This document shows positions 24,481 through 35,159 of a stretch of 64,000 nucleotides of DNA, one piece after another. The notes under the pieces are model-generated. The model ran no database searches, was not told the DNA's origin, and saw nothing but the letters and a program-made list of their open reading frames with translations. The stretch is taken from NCBI GenBank assembly GCA_029931535.1, contig JAQPZY010001346.1, positions 2,170,001 through 2,234,000 of the forward strand, in the 5' to 3' direction. The translations under genes were made by a program, and so were the position numbers. This stretch comes from Margaritifera margaritifera (lineage: Eukaryota; Mollusca; Bivalvia; Unionida; Margaritiferidae). The first letter of the stretch is position 1. Every line of letters begins with the position of its first letter.

Positions 24481-24924
24481 CAAAAAGAGCAAGACTAGCA
24501 TATCAATATCAACAGGTTGTGTCCTGGAGTGGGGGAAAAGACAAAGTGAATTTATGTGATTATATGTATATAGTTGATGTTTTTGGGTTGGTTTTATTTT
24601 TTGTGTGTTTTTTTTTTTTTTTTTTACAAATTTGTTATGAAAAGAGAAAAGTGTAATATAATATGCGCTGCAAAAATTGACAAATTACTGTGACTGAATT
24701 ACTGTGTGAACACTGACATGCACATGTAATAACTTCAGCACTATTATTGGAGAACAAGTTGATGTGACAATGAACATTGTGAAATTCTTCAAATATTGTG
24801 TAAAGTTTTGTTAAGTTTGTTATTTTTTTCAGATGATTATTTTGTTGGAATGAAGTAAAAACTTTGCAATATATTATGATAATATGGTACACCAGGATCA
24901 GTTTGGAATGTTTTGTACGAGTCT

Positions 24925-25030
24925 AAAATGCATTTTTGGCCGGGGACCTTTGGCCCCCTGGACCCCCTGATCAGGGGCACCGCCCCTTGATACCACATTG
25001 GGGGAGGACCCCCAAACCCCCCCTTCACAT
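24925..25030. other. GC-rich island with C/G runs
   Basis: 'ccggggacctttggccccctggaccccctgatcaggggcaccgcccctt' style sequence with imperfect dyads stands out in an AT-rich setting. It resembles GC-rich ends of some eukaryotic DNA transposons, but no paired end was found. Confidence 0.35.
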
Positions 25031-25258
25031 TTTCAGTTTTTTTTGGCAAGGACTACAATCATGTCTGATTAATGGATGAATTTTTTGTACTAAAATAGAC
25101 AATTGGCATCAAAGGAACATTATGGGCATTCTGGATATTTGGACCTTTTTTAAAAATTTCATTTGTATGTGTTGAACAACATTAAAAATAAAATGTATTC
25201 TTATATTATGTAATAATATTTGAATTGACTTGATCTGATGTTTAATTTATAATGCCAG

Positions 25259-25645
25259 GGGGTGTCCTAGGAAACCTCGGACGATATGTCTGAGGAAACC
25301 TCGGACAATATGTACAAGGAATCCTTGGACGAAATGTCAGAGGAATCCTCGGACGATATGTCCAAGGAATCCTCAGAATGCTTGGAAACCATGGACATGT
25401 CCGAGGATAATATCATTGGATGTCCGAGGATTCCAAGGAAACCTCGGAGTATTGGTTACAGAAAAACCTTGGAAGTCCGAGGCCAAGCTCGGACACCCTA
25501 GAATAAAAAACCTTGGACATTGGTATAAAAAAAATTTTGTCCTTGGACTAACCTTGGAAAGTCAGTAACCAATACTCCAAGGTTTTTCCTAGGAACATTT
25601 GTCCAAGGTTTCCTAGTAAACCTCGGAACATGTACAGCCGGGTGG
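25259..25645. repeat. Self-complementary TCCGAGG/CCTTGGA repeat block
   Basis: Built from dozens of 'ggaaacctcgga', 'aatcctcggac', 'gatatgtc' and 'tccaagg' units that are near-palindromic. GGGTGTCC at 25259 and GGACACCC at 25489-25496 form inverted ends. 'aaacctcggagtattggtta' near 25440 is answered by 'taaccaatactccaaggttt' near 25566, so the right half can fold back on the left. The plus-strand frame 25286-25501 (MSEETSDNMYKESLDEMSEE) is a by-product of the repeat. Confidence 0.6.
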
Positions 25646-26355
25646 ACAGATGAATAAAGTTTTTTCTCACAATTTGTTAAAGTTTTGTCATTAACAATTA
25701 GAAAACAGTAAACTATTTGACAAGAACAATTCTACAAAAAGAGAGGCCTAAGTGGACACCTGGTTTTTAAGTCGAATACAATACACTACATTTCAGGATA
25801 GCTGCCTGATCAAGCAAATAGCCCATTTAGAAACTAAACCCAGTTCAAAAGAATGCCTCTTTCAAATAAACATTGTTACCACTCAGCTTATCTATTTCCC
25901 AGCAAGTGTGTAAATAGCAAGAATCAGTCTGTCAATGCAGACTCGGGTTACTTTTAAACCAAGTATATGCATGTTACATTTCACTTTGCCAAAGAATCAA
26001 GTATAATAACAGCAATGCGAGACACACTTAATTGTGTTTGGAGGGAAGGGGGCTGAGGTGGCCTAGGTACGTGACATGCCATAATGAATAAATAAACAAT
26101 ATCTAATATAATTTTTGGTTCTAGTTGCCGCGCATTTACATAATTTGAAATGTTGTCATACCAACAAGCCATTTCTCCAACATTGCAAATATCTCCCGCA
26201 TTTTTATTTTTATGATATCCTGCTCATTCTCATGCCTATTACTTTATTCATAACAGCAATATGCTTAATTAACAACGAGGACTATGGGCAGACCGTTCTC
26301 CCACAAAATTACTCTCTACGAAAATATCCAAACATCAATAAAAACAGAGCTAGGA
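25646..26355. other. No gene seen
   Basis: AT-rich sequence without repeats, splice-flanked frames or element ends. Confidence 0.4.
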
Positions 26356-26437
26356 GAAAATGTATGTATGTATGTATATACATATGTGAATGTATGTATG
26401 TATGTATGTATGTATGTATGTATGTATGTATGTATGT
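26356..26437. repeat. (TATG)n microsatellite, interrupted
   Basis: 'tgtatgtatg' copies are interrupted once by 'tatacatatgtgaa'. Gives artificial MYVC peptide frames. Confidence 0.9.
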
Positions 26438-26449
26438 GCCCATCGTTTT

Positions 26450-26990
26450 ATCTTAGCAAGTCTTTCAGTGAACACCCTTTGTCAATATGACCATCTATTT
26501 AGGAGGATTAGCAATAACATTTTCAAGATGGCCATATTAAATTTCAGACCAGCATCATTTTAATTTAGGACCAACTATTTATTATATGATGTCTATAATG
26601 CAGTGATAAGATTTTCAAGATAGCTGCCATGGTGGCTGTACTGGATGTCACATCAGCTCCTTTTTTTATTTAGAACCCAGCAGACATGATAAGAAGTGAA
26701 AACTCCATATCGATATGATTTTCAAAATGGCTGCCTTGGTGGCCATACTGGATGTTGGAGCACCATTTTCATTTAAGACCAACTAAACAGCATAAGAAGT
26801 CTTTTGATGAAAACCCCATGTCATTATGACCATCCATTCATGAGGAGTAGTGATAACAAGATTTTCAACATGGCCACTCTGACAGCCATACTGAATGTTC
26901 AAGCGGCATCATTTACATTCAGGACCAAATAGACCTTGGTGTGAATGTGTGTGTAAAATTTCATGGCATTTCCTCCATGTAGTTTAGGAG
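26450..26990. repeat. About 150-bp degenerate tandem repeat ('ggccatactg' family)
   Basis: Units share 'cattatgaccatcca-t-aggagtagtgataacaagattttcaa', 'atggc-gcc---gtggccatactggatgtt' and 'ggaccaacta-acagcataagaagtc'. The same family lies at 44380-44960 in opposite orientation. Confidence 0.7.
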
Positions 26991-27070
26991 GAGTGGCAAT
27001 AACAAACTTGTGCTAACAAGTGTACAACAGACATTGAACAACATCAAATCCCATATGACCAAAGAGCTAA

Positions 27071-27220
27071 AACTTGCAAAAAACTTTTAGAAGATAAACC
27101 ATTTCAAATAAATGTAAGCATGTAGTTCTATGAGATAAAAGATAAAAATGTTAGGGGCAAGATAAACCTTTCCAAATATACATAAAAATGTAGTCCTACA
27201 AGATGAAAGATAAAAGGTAA
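27071..27220. repeat. Two-copy tandem repeat of about 70 bp
   Basis: 'aagataaaccatttcaaata' followed by 'tgtag-tc-ta-gagataaaagataaaa' occurs twice with about 80% agreement by eye. Confidence 0.55.
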
Positions 27221-27284
27221 ATATATTAAAATTCTTTAATTTTGAAACAACGTATGTGGAAATATTGTACACATCAACATACTC

Positions 27285-27793
27285 TCAAATACATTGACGT
27301 TTTACCACGTTTAATCAAAGCTTACAATCAACCGTAGCATCGGACGTGCACTAGAAGAAGTGACACCTCAAAATGAAGTGATGGTGTTTGACCGATTGTT
27401 TGTAACGTTAAAAACCAGAAAAAGAAAGAAGTGTTAAACACCGGAGATTGAGTTCGCATTGGAAAACTAAAACGCACTTTTGAGAAAGGTTATTAACCCA
27501 ACAGGACGACAAATTTGTTTCGTGTCACTGGACACGTGCGTGGACGTGATCCTCCTTTATATAAATTGGAAGATATAAACGGAGAATTGTTCAAAGGTAT
27601 ATTTTACTTGCCCGAGTTACAACGAGTGACCAAGCAAGAAGAAGACGTGTACGATATCTAAAGCATTTTCGTTAGGAAAACAAATAGGCTAGAGAAACGT
27701 CGACTTCAAGAAGTGAATGTTCGTTGGGAAGGATATCCACCCAGTTTCTATTCTTGGATTGCAGCTACACAAGTCACCGACTATAAAAAGTAG
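27285..27793 (+). pseudogene. Polinton/Maverick integrase, C-terminal part
   Basis: The plus strand reads KYIDVLPRLIKAYNQ, stop, HRT, then after a shift GRALEEVTPQNEVMVFDRLF. Next come VRIGKLKRTFEKGY, stop, PNRTTNLFRVTGHV, PPLYKLEDINGELFKGIFYL and PELQRVTKQEEDVYDI, then stop. It ends VNVRWEGYPPSFYSWIAATQ VTDYKK before TAG. This is the end of the retroviral-type integrase core plus the chromo-like module found in Polinton/Maverick integrases. At least four stops and one frameshift kill it. The DDE residues lie upstream and are absent. It converges with capsid-type remnants on the other strand. Confidence 0.55.
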
Positions 27794-27889
27794 TAGAAGC
27801 TACCACCATGCCGTTAACTACAGCAGCTACATATCCTTCTCAAAGTTGCTCCCTCCAGGTAAGCTCGGTAAGGGTAAGTGTCTATGCTG

Positions 27890-28135
27890 CTGCTGACTAG
27901 TTCGTTATTCAAGTACAAAATCCACTTCGCTGAACAACGAAGACATGAAATTGTTGACGGGAGCTACTCTAGCATCTTCCCCTGGATTGGTGTTGTCTGT
28001 TTTGAGAACGTTGACTTTCAGGTACAACAGATAGATGTAATCTTCGGTTTGTCCTTTGATTTCAAATTCGATATGCGCTGAAGTGGTCAACGACGACACG
28101 GGATAAAATTGTACCGAATGGGATGCTTGCTACAC
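27890..28135 (-). pseudogene. Polinton/Maverick capsid-like protein, N-terminal fragment
   Basis: The minus strand reads QFYPVSSLTTSAHIEFEIKG, then QTEDYIYLLYLKVNVLKTDN and ARVAPVNNFMSSLFSEVDFV before stopping. The pattern 'FYP.S.L.....IEF.I.G..EDY..L....L.V...........V.PVNNF..SLFSEVD..L' is the start of the jelly-roll major-capsid-type protein carried by Polinton-like elements. Only about 70 of the expected several hundred residues remain. The rest is deleted at the junction with the integrase end. Confidence 0.5.
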
Positions 28136-28164
28136 ATGATACATCTGTTACAATTCACTGGATA

Positions 28165-28985
28165 TTCATTTTCGAAAATGTAGTTTAACGGTGACTTTTC
28201 CTTTGGAGAATAGAATAGTTTGTCCAAGATCTCCTTTTATATTAATATTGACACTTTCAAAATACGATTTACTGACAGGAAGATAATGAGGATGTACAAA
28301 TTCTCGTATTTCCTCCTCCATCGTAAGCAACTATGGCAGAATCCACTTTGAAAGGAATGACACAAAGGAACTGTGTTTCCCACGACGTTGTACTCGACGA
28401 AATCAGAATATACAAACATAAAATTTAGTCCTTCGTTTAATTCAATAGGGTAGCGAAAATATTTATAGAATCGATCGTTGTTGCGAATGTCTTTCATATG
28501 AGCGAGAGAGGTGTAACCACACAGAATAGCAAACAAACCGGGAGAAAACGCAATGGACAGTGTTTTTGCCGTCAGCAAAACACATTTTAAGACGACGAGA
28601 AACGGCATGGTATTCGATCCGTACACTTAGGCGAGTTTTCTCCAGTGCTTTGCCAAACTGGTTGTTGAAAATAGCTAAAATCGTTTCAACGAGATGTTGA
28701 GCACTGAAATAAGATCCTGTATGAATTCATATGGTCAATAAATTCAATTGAGGATTGGTTAGTGATGGCATTTGGATTCATAACAGCCAGGATCATTTTT
28801 GTCCAACTGTTTTTGGACTTGTTCCTTGAGAATATCGACGACGAAAGTGTTATGGCTTTCGGTGATATTGATGACTTGAGTACGATGAATGATTTCCACC
28901 AAAGCAACTTTCCAATGAGCTTTGTTACGACTAGGGGTAAATGTAACAAAAGAAAAGACTAAAACAAGCTTTCAAGATTTAAAAT
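28165..28985 (-). pseudogene. Polinton/Maverick penton-like minor capsid protein, degenerate
   Basis: Minus-strand pieces in order are AHWKVALVEIIHRTQVINIT, then several stops, RFYKYFRYPIELNEGLNFMF and VYSDFVEYNVVGNTVPL. A frameshift follows, then EEIREFVHPHYLPVSKSYFE and SVNINIKGDLGQTILFSKGK ending KLHFRK and TGA. 'W.VAL.EI', '.V.YSD.VE...VG.T.PL', 'PHY.PV....F....I.I....G' and '..LHFR' are the landmarks I associate with penton-type proteins of Polintons. It precedes the capsid fragment in the same orientation. The reading frame is broken throughout, so it is a fossil. Confidence 0.5.
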
Positions 28986-29324
28986 AAAAATATTTAATTT
29001 CCTAAAATATTAAAATATTTGAACAAACTATCAAAGTGAAAGAATTAAAAATAACTTACAGTATAGAATATCCTTAAAAGTCCTTAATTGTTCTAAAGTT
29101 CACGGATCCGGAAGTTAATCCAAATATTCCGAATGAAGTAGGTTCCGAATGAAACCTTCACTGAACTGTTGTACTAATAAGAATCAGTTATATCCAAGTG
29201 TTATAAATTCCAAATAGTCCTTGTGAATATGGAATATCACAAGTTATAGAAATGTTTCCGATAATTCCACGGAGCTGTATAATTATTAAAGTTTAAGAAA
29301 CAGTACTAAATCCGAAATGTACTG

Positions 29325-29329
<5 letters not shown>

Positions 29330-29378
<49 letters not shown>
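29330..29378. repeat. (AT)n microsatellite
   Basis: About 24 copies, preceded by 'tgtattta'. Confidence 0.9.
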
Positions 29379-29382
<4 letters not shown>

Positions 29383-29475
29383 TGAAGTAGAATATCCACA
29401 CACAAAATGAACCACTCTCGTTTTATGACCTCTCAGATTGAACGAACTATGAACTAATGCCTAAACACTGCAATA

Positions 29476-29479
<4 letters not shown>

Positions 29480-29551
<72 letters not shown>
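29480..29551. repeat. (AT)n microsatellite
   Basis: About 36 copies; gives artificial YIYI frames. Confidence 0.9.
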
Positions 29552-30829
29552 CTTCTGACTGCGCAGAACAGAATAAGGAACACCAATGTAATCCTTTTAG
29601 AAAACAACCTTCTCCGAACCAATCAGAAACTAGCTTATGTGTGACACCACTAAAGTACCAATGCACTAACGTTTTTACCAGTCAATAAAGTATTGACTCT
29701 TAAATGAATCATAGAATCTAGGTCAGAAGTTCAACCCACCCCCTAAACAATGCGATATACTAATGTTACAAGCGACAATATTTCCCAAATTAAATGTACT
29801 CAATCACATTGAAATACCGTATATGTACTTTCTGCAAGACGACAGCTGTTAGACTATTATGCAGAGATCATATACCTATACTATTATTTAAAAAACGAAA
29901 TAATACATAATTCTGTAACACCTTCCTGATCCAATTGTATGGATGGAGGTGATTTGGCTGTGAAACACCATAAGGTGTCGTTGGGAAAGACAAAATTGGT
30001 TATTCATAGTTCGATGGTTCTGGTCTCTGAGGAGTCACTCGTTGTCAAAGGAGAATACTTTTCCAAATATTCCAGAATAAGATTTCACATTTTTATAAAG
30101 ATGGCGCAAGACCTCATGGAAGAAGTCCTGTGAGGGGAAATGAAAATATAAAAAAAAGCAAAGGAGACAAGTGATTTTAGGTTCACTGTTAAAAAGAGGC
30201 GTCCTTGTTGCGTCGTGAGGTCTATGATGAAACCTAATCGTCCTGGATATCGTTGTTTTCAGGGCCATTCACATCTCTTAAAAAAGAGAAATTGGTCAAA
30301 TCATTGCCAATATCTGTTTGTATGTTTGCGTATGTCTTAGTCTTCCGCACACAGAAAACTAAAACTTAAAAACCATTTCTACCTCAGTGTGGTAGTGTGT
30401 ATGTAGGTACAGTGTGTGTGCATAAACACTCCCTAACCCTTGCCCAATGTTAAACCTATGTAACAAATCAGAAGAATAGTTTAGGACTGCGCGATTTCTC
30501 TCGACTTGTATTATGTAATACATCTACATATGTTTTCCTTCACGTCTGTGTACCGAATCGGAGATATGTTTTCCTTCACAGCCATACTTAAAGGATACAG
30601 CGGTGGGTTTGCCAGTCTTGCCATTCATCGTCAATCCTATGTAAAAGAAGAATGGCTAGCCAGCACTGTAAAGTCAGTAACCTTACCACTACTATGAGTC
30701 TGTTGGACAGAGTGCAACACCTCCTGGATCGGGTGAAAGATAGGAAGATGTGTTGGATAGAATCTAAAAATGTCAACAGTACATTTCCCTTAGAGTCCTA
30801 GAACATTTTTAACATGGAAATGGACTATA

Positions 30830-31181
30830 ACGTAATGTTGATTCTCCGTAAACACCCAGAGTGTGCCCCAGTGTCAAATTCCCGTAGAGACCCAGAGTAG
30901 CCCACAATGTTAATTTCCCGTAGACACCCAGTGACCAACAATCTTAATTTCCTGTATACACCCATAGTGTCGCCTAATGTTAATTTCCCGTAGACACCAT
31001 AAAATTATTCAACATGGAAACAGTCTATAATGTATTGTTCATTTCCCGTAGACACTCAGTGTGTCAATAATGGTAAATTCCCGTACACACCCAGAGTGAC
31101 GCACAATGTTAATGTAGACACCCAGAGTGACGGCTAATGTAAACCTAGGGCGTAATGTTGATTCAAATAGACACCCAGAGT

Positions 31182-31182
<1 letters not shown>
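30830..31182. repeat. Degenerate tandem repeat, about 45 bp
   Basis: Repeated 'aatgttaatttcccgtagac' plus 'acccagagtgacgcac', about 7-8 units with substitutions and small gaps. It runs into an (AT)n tract at 31184-31246. Confidence 0.7.

Positions 31183-31183
<1 letters not shown>

Positions 31184-31246
<63 letters not shown>
31184..31246. repeat. (AT)n microsatellite
   Basis: About 31 copies. Confidence 0.95.
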
Positions 31247-31249
<3 letters not shown>

Positions 31250-32185
31250 TCCTTCAGCTGTACTTAATTAATATTCCTTCCCAAAAATGTGGATCCTCCT
31301 GCAGTCTTTGCAATGTCTAATAATAGACTTTACTTCACAAATTGCTTTCACTTTCCTGCATAGGTGCGTTCCTAAGAGCTTTATTTTAATTATCTTTTTT
31401 TTTTTATCCACGTCAATGACTCAAGTAGACATCTGTTATCTGTCACAGCCATATCACTTAACAGTTCATTAATACAGTTCTGTGTCATAAAATACACTTT
31501 AAAAAATTAATGATTAACCTTGGAGATTTACTCAATTTTCAAAACTCCACTTCCTCGGTAACTAGTGATGCCACTCAGAATAAATTTTCTTACCTCAAAA
31601 TTTTTCTAAATCTGGTGAAACATCCATGATTGAGAAGTGTAGCTTTTTTTTCTTTTCTTTACTTTTATTAGTTTGAAAATTTCGTGTTTACAATCGATTG
31701 AGAGAGGGAATTTTTCTTGAGCGTCACATTTTTTTTTTATCAAAGTTTATCATCCAGGGTTCTGTGCAAGAATGCTGACATTGCCTTGCACTATGACCAA
31801 GTTGTTAAACTATTATGCCCAACAATGTGAAGTAAATGTAAACTGTAATAATTTAGAAATATGAGCGTTTTCCCTTGGCTCGTACCGCACGCAAACTGTT
31901 TTTCAAAATGGAAGAGTAGCTTTTTGCAAAGAGGTGTATTAAATCATGGCCATATACGTGCTTCCTCACATAGCCTGCATGTGACAATAATTTGAGCGTT
32001 GGTTAAAATGAAATGTAAAACCACCAACATAATGGTTGCGGTAATAATAATGGATCAATTCTTGAGCCGTCGGAGAGATGATTCATTGACCACTGACACA
32101 GATACTACTTTCACACGAGTTATAACTTTATTTTAGCAAAATATTTAGGGCTTATATGCATTCAGTTTTCGATAAGTAAGAAAGG
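31247..32185. other. No gene seen
   Basis: AT-rich, several short T-runs, no supported exon or repeat. Confidence 0.4.
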
Positions 32186-32188
32186 AGA

Positions 32189-32462
32189 GGTGGCAGAACA
32201 ACGAGCAGATCCAGCCAGGATATCACAACGATAGGGTACAATTACCACACACCCAAATCAGGATATCACAACAATGGGGTACGATTATCACACATCCAAA
32301 CCAGGGTATCACAACGATGGGGTACAATTACCACACACTCAAACCAAGATATCATAACGATGGGGTACAATTACAACGCACCCAAACCAGGATATCACAA
32401 CGATGGGGTGCAACAACGACACACCCAAACCAAGATATCATATTGATGGGGTGCAATTACCA
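32189..32462. repeat. 43-bp tandem repeat, about 6 copies
   Basis: Unit 'ggatatcacaacgatggggt' plus 'acaattaccacacacccaaa' plus 'cca'. Copies differ by a few substitutions, and the third last carries 'gtgcaacaacgac'. Confidence 0.85.
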
Positions 32463-32688
32463 CTCATGTGCTCATAACTTTTAAGTAATAATAATTCCAT
32501 TTTAAAAAATGTAGTATTTATTTACAACCCTCACAAACCACGCAGTCTGCGTAGTCAACTATAAGCATAAAGCAGAATTTACCTTTAAAAATAAAAAACA
32601 TTGTTTTTCAATTTGAAACTCCCCTGCAAAAATGTGCCACTCGAAAAAAAGTTTTAAAAATGAAAGGACGCCTTTTCATGTCTGACAG

Positions 32689-32691
<3 letters not shown>

Positions 32692-32761
<70 letters not shown>
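32692..32761. repeat. (AT)n microsatellite
   Basis: About 35 copies. Confidence 0.95.
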
Positions 32762-32763
<2 letters not shown>

Positions 32764-33965
32764 CAGATATGCTACCATTCGGCGACACACAAGCAACCTT
32801 TGGGCGACAGCGGTCACCAAGAGGATATATCTGGGGTCACCAAAAGAATAAAACAATAATCCTTACTATTTATGTTAAAAGAAAAGCGTATTAGCTATTT
32901 CAGAATTATGAATGAGATAGTAATAAGGCTAAACCTTACTTTAAAACCAAGAACGGATTCGTAGATTTTTACATTTTACGATTTATATATATATACGCGG
33001 TGCAACCTTCCGGTGACATCACGTATACTATGGATATCTCTGTTGATAGGATGTATATTTACATTACTAAAATAGGTTTTAAAATGCATTTTTATCATCA
33101 TCGTTGTTACGTATCGAACCGTTATCATAAATAATGTTAAAGTTTAAACCCAACCTTTTAGCTAAGTTTAGTCCCACTTCTAAGCTTAACCGCTTTTGTC
33201 ATACATTCTAATGTGATGCGCATGAATATAGTCAGCTTCCAGACAAGCATCCTGGATATTATTCGCAATAATAGCTGGCTTTACCATTAAGGGGACGCTC
33301 TACAGATAATACGTGCTTCTGGGAGAGTGACAGGTGTAAGATGACGTTGTTTGCGTTTGCAACATGCACAATGGAGAGATTGTTGGCATACCTCTATGCT
33401 ACTTTCATGTACTGTCGCTGAAATTTCTTTACATATTGTACTTGTGGAAATTGGACATGATCTAAGCACGCAACAGACAAAAATGGCAGCTCCAAAGTAC
33501 TCTAAAAATCAGCCTGAATTAGTAAAAAAAATACACTATTTTCAGCAGTTATTAAAATAAGGAAACAAATGTTGCCAGAGTAGGCAACACCAGCCTCTGA
33601 AAGTACAATGAATGAATTATAAAATATATTTAAAAAAAGTAAAAAAATTTATCGGCTCTTTTTTTATATTATTATTTATTTATTTACCTTTGAAGTCCAG
33701 GAAGTTAAAATGACCAAGCGGAGCTAGCATTTTTTTGAGAGGTGCACATCTTAAGTAAGACCAACCTGCATACTCTATAACCCAAATTGCACCCATCAAT
33801 CATACACCAAAATAAAGGGAATTCAAAGTTCTTTTAACAATACCTAAGATATACAAGGTCTTTTTTAAATAGCCAGGACAACCAGTGAGGAAAACCTGGG
33901 TAATTCTTTTTCTTTAAAAATCAAACCCTTTGCAAAGTACGAAAATGGAGAGTGTCTCCTTAAGA
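32762..33965. other. No gene seen
   Basis: Holds a minus-strand frame at 33469-33287 with a few Cys residues but no recognisable domain and no splice context. Otherwise AT-rich. Confidence 0.35.
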
Positions 33966-35159
33966 CTAATATGAAAGTTTGTGCAATTGCTTTTCTCTTT
34001 CTCATATAATCATGTATGCTTTTCTCAACAAAATGGTATATTAACATTGATGTTATGCATGAAAATAAGATAATTATGCCTGTTTTGCTCTTGCTAACAA
34101 TATGCCTTGTGGCAGTATTTTGTGTGCAATGACCTCAATTATGGGGAAATTAGGAGTCTTAGAACAGAGGAGTAAAGTCAACTTAAATTTAAAACTGTTG
34201 TATCAAGTGAAAGAAAATTATAGCAAAAATGTTTCTTTTCATTCGCTTGTAATAAAATTGCGGAAAAAATGATAATTAATCAGATTTGCTTTCTTCCATA
34301 TACTAGTGTTAGAAGAATTAGCAAACTTTGTACCCTTTGACCTATGACCTCTGTGAACCTGAACTCTTCCATCCCTGTTCAAACTGTACATTTTATTAGT
34401 GACATCTCAGGAATAATTGTGCCAAGTTTCATGTTCCTGTCTTTTACCAAAACATTGGTTGCTATTGTTGAGAAAGTGCAAGGTGTATTTTGAAAATAGC
34501 TCACTTTTCATCATGGGGGTGGGAGTGGGGGCTGGGCTTGTGTGGGACTCTGCTACTAATGAATACTGTTCTGTGGAAAAAATACATGAGAATTATTCAA
34601 AAGGACAGTTTAGATGCTTGCGACTTAAATGTTTCAGCTATACAGCCAAAATTAAATCATATAATAATAATACAGACAAGTGGTCTTTATGACAAATATG
34701 AAAATTTGTGCAATTGTTTTTCTCTTTCCCATATAATCATGTATACTTTTGTCAACAAAATGGTATATTAACATTGATGTTATGCATGAAAATAAGATAA
34801 TTATGCCTGTTTTGCTCTTGCTTACACAATATGCCTTGTGGCAGTATTTTGTGTGCAATGAACTCAATTATGGGGAAATTAGAAGTCTTAGAACAGAGGA
34901 GTAAAGTCAACTTAAATTTAAAACTGTTGTATTAAGTGAAAGAAAAATATAGCAAAAAATGTTTCTTTTCATTCGCTTGCAATAAAATTAAGGAAAATAA
35001 TGATGATAAAGCAGATTCGCTTTCTTCCATATACTAGTGTTAGAAGAATTAAAAAACTTTGTACACTTTGACCTTTGACCTCCGTGAACCTGAACTGTTA
35101 AAACTGTACATTTTATTAGTGACATCTCAGGAATAATTGTGGCAAGTTTCATGTTCCTG
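33966..35159. repeat. Direct duplication of about 475 bp
   Basis: 33966-34439 and 34690-35159 are near-identical direct copies, offset by about 720-727 bp. Shared blocks include 'catataatcatgtat', 'gaaaataagataattatgcc', 'cagtattttgtgtgcaatga' and 'gacatctcaggaataattgt'. Each ends in a 'tttgacct-tgacctc' piece of the widespread repeat family. The 250-bp spacer between them is unique. Confidence 0.8.

Larger units (their letters stand above)
28986..30270. other. No clear gene; possible extension of the Polinton remnant
   Basis: (AT)n tracts interrupt it at 29330-29378 and 29480-29551. Near 29930-30270 both strands hold medium frames without a recognisable motif. They could be another Polinton gene in decay, but I cannot support a call. 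Confidence 0.3.

Noticed and set aside
25286..25501. Ser/Glu-rich plus-strand frame (MSEETSDNMY...)
   Set aside because: Produced by the TCCGAGG repeat block, not by coding selection.
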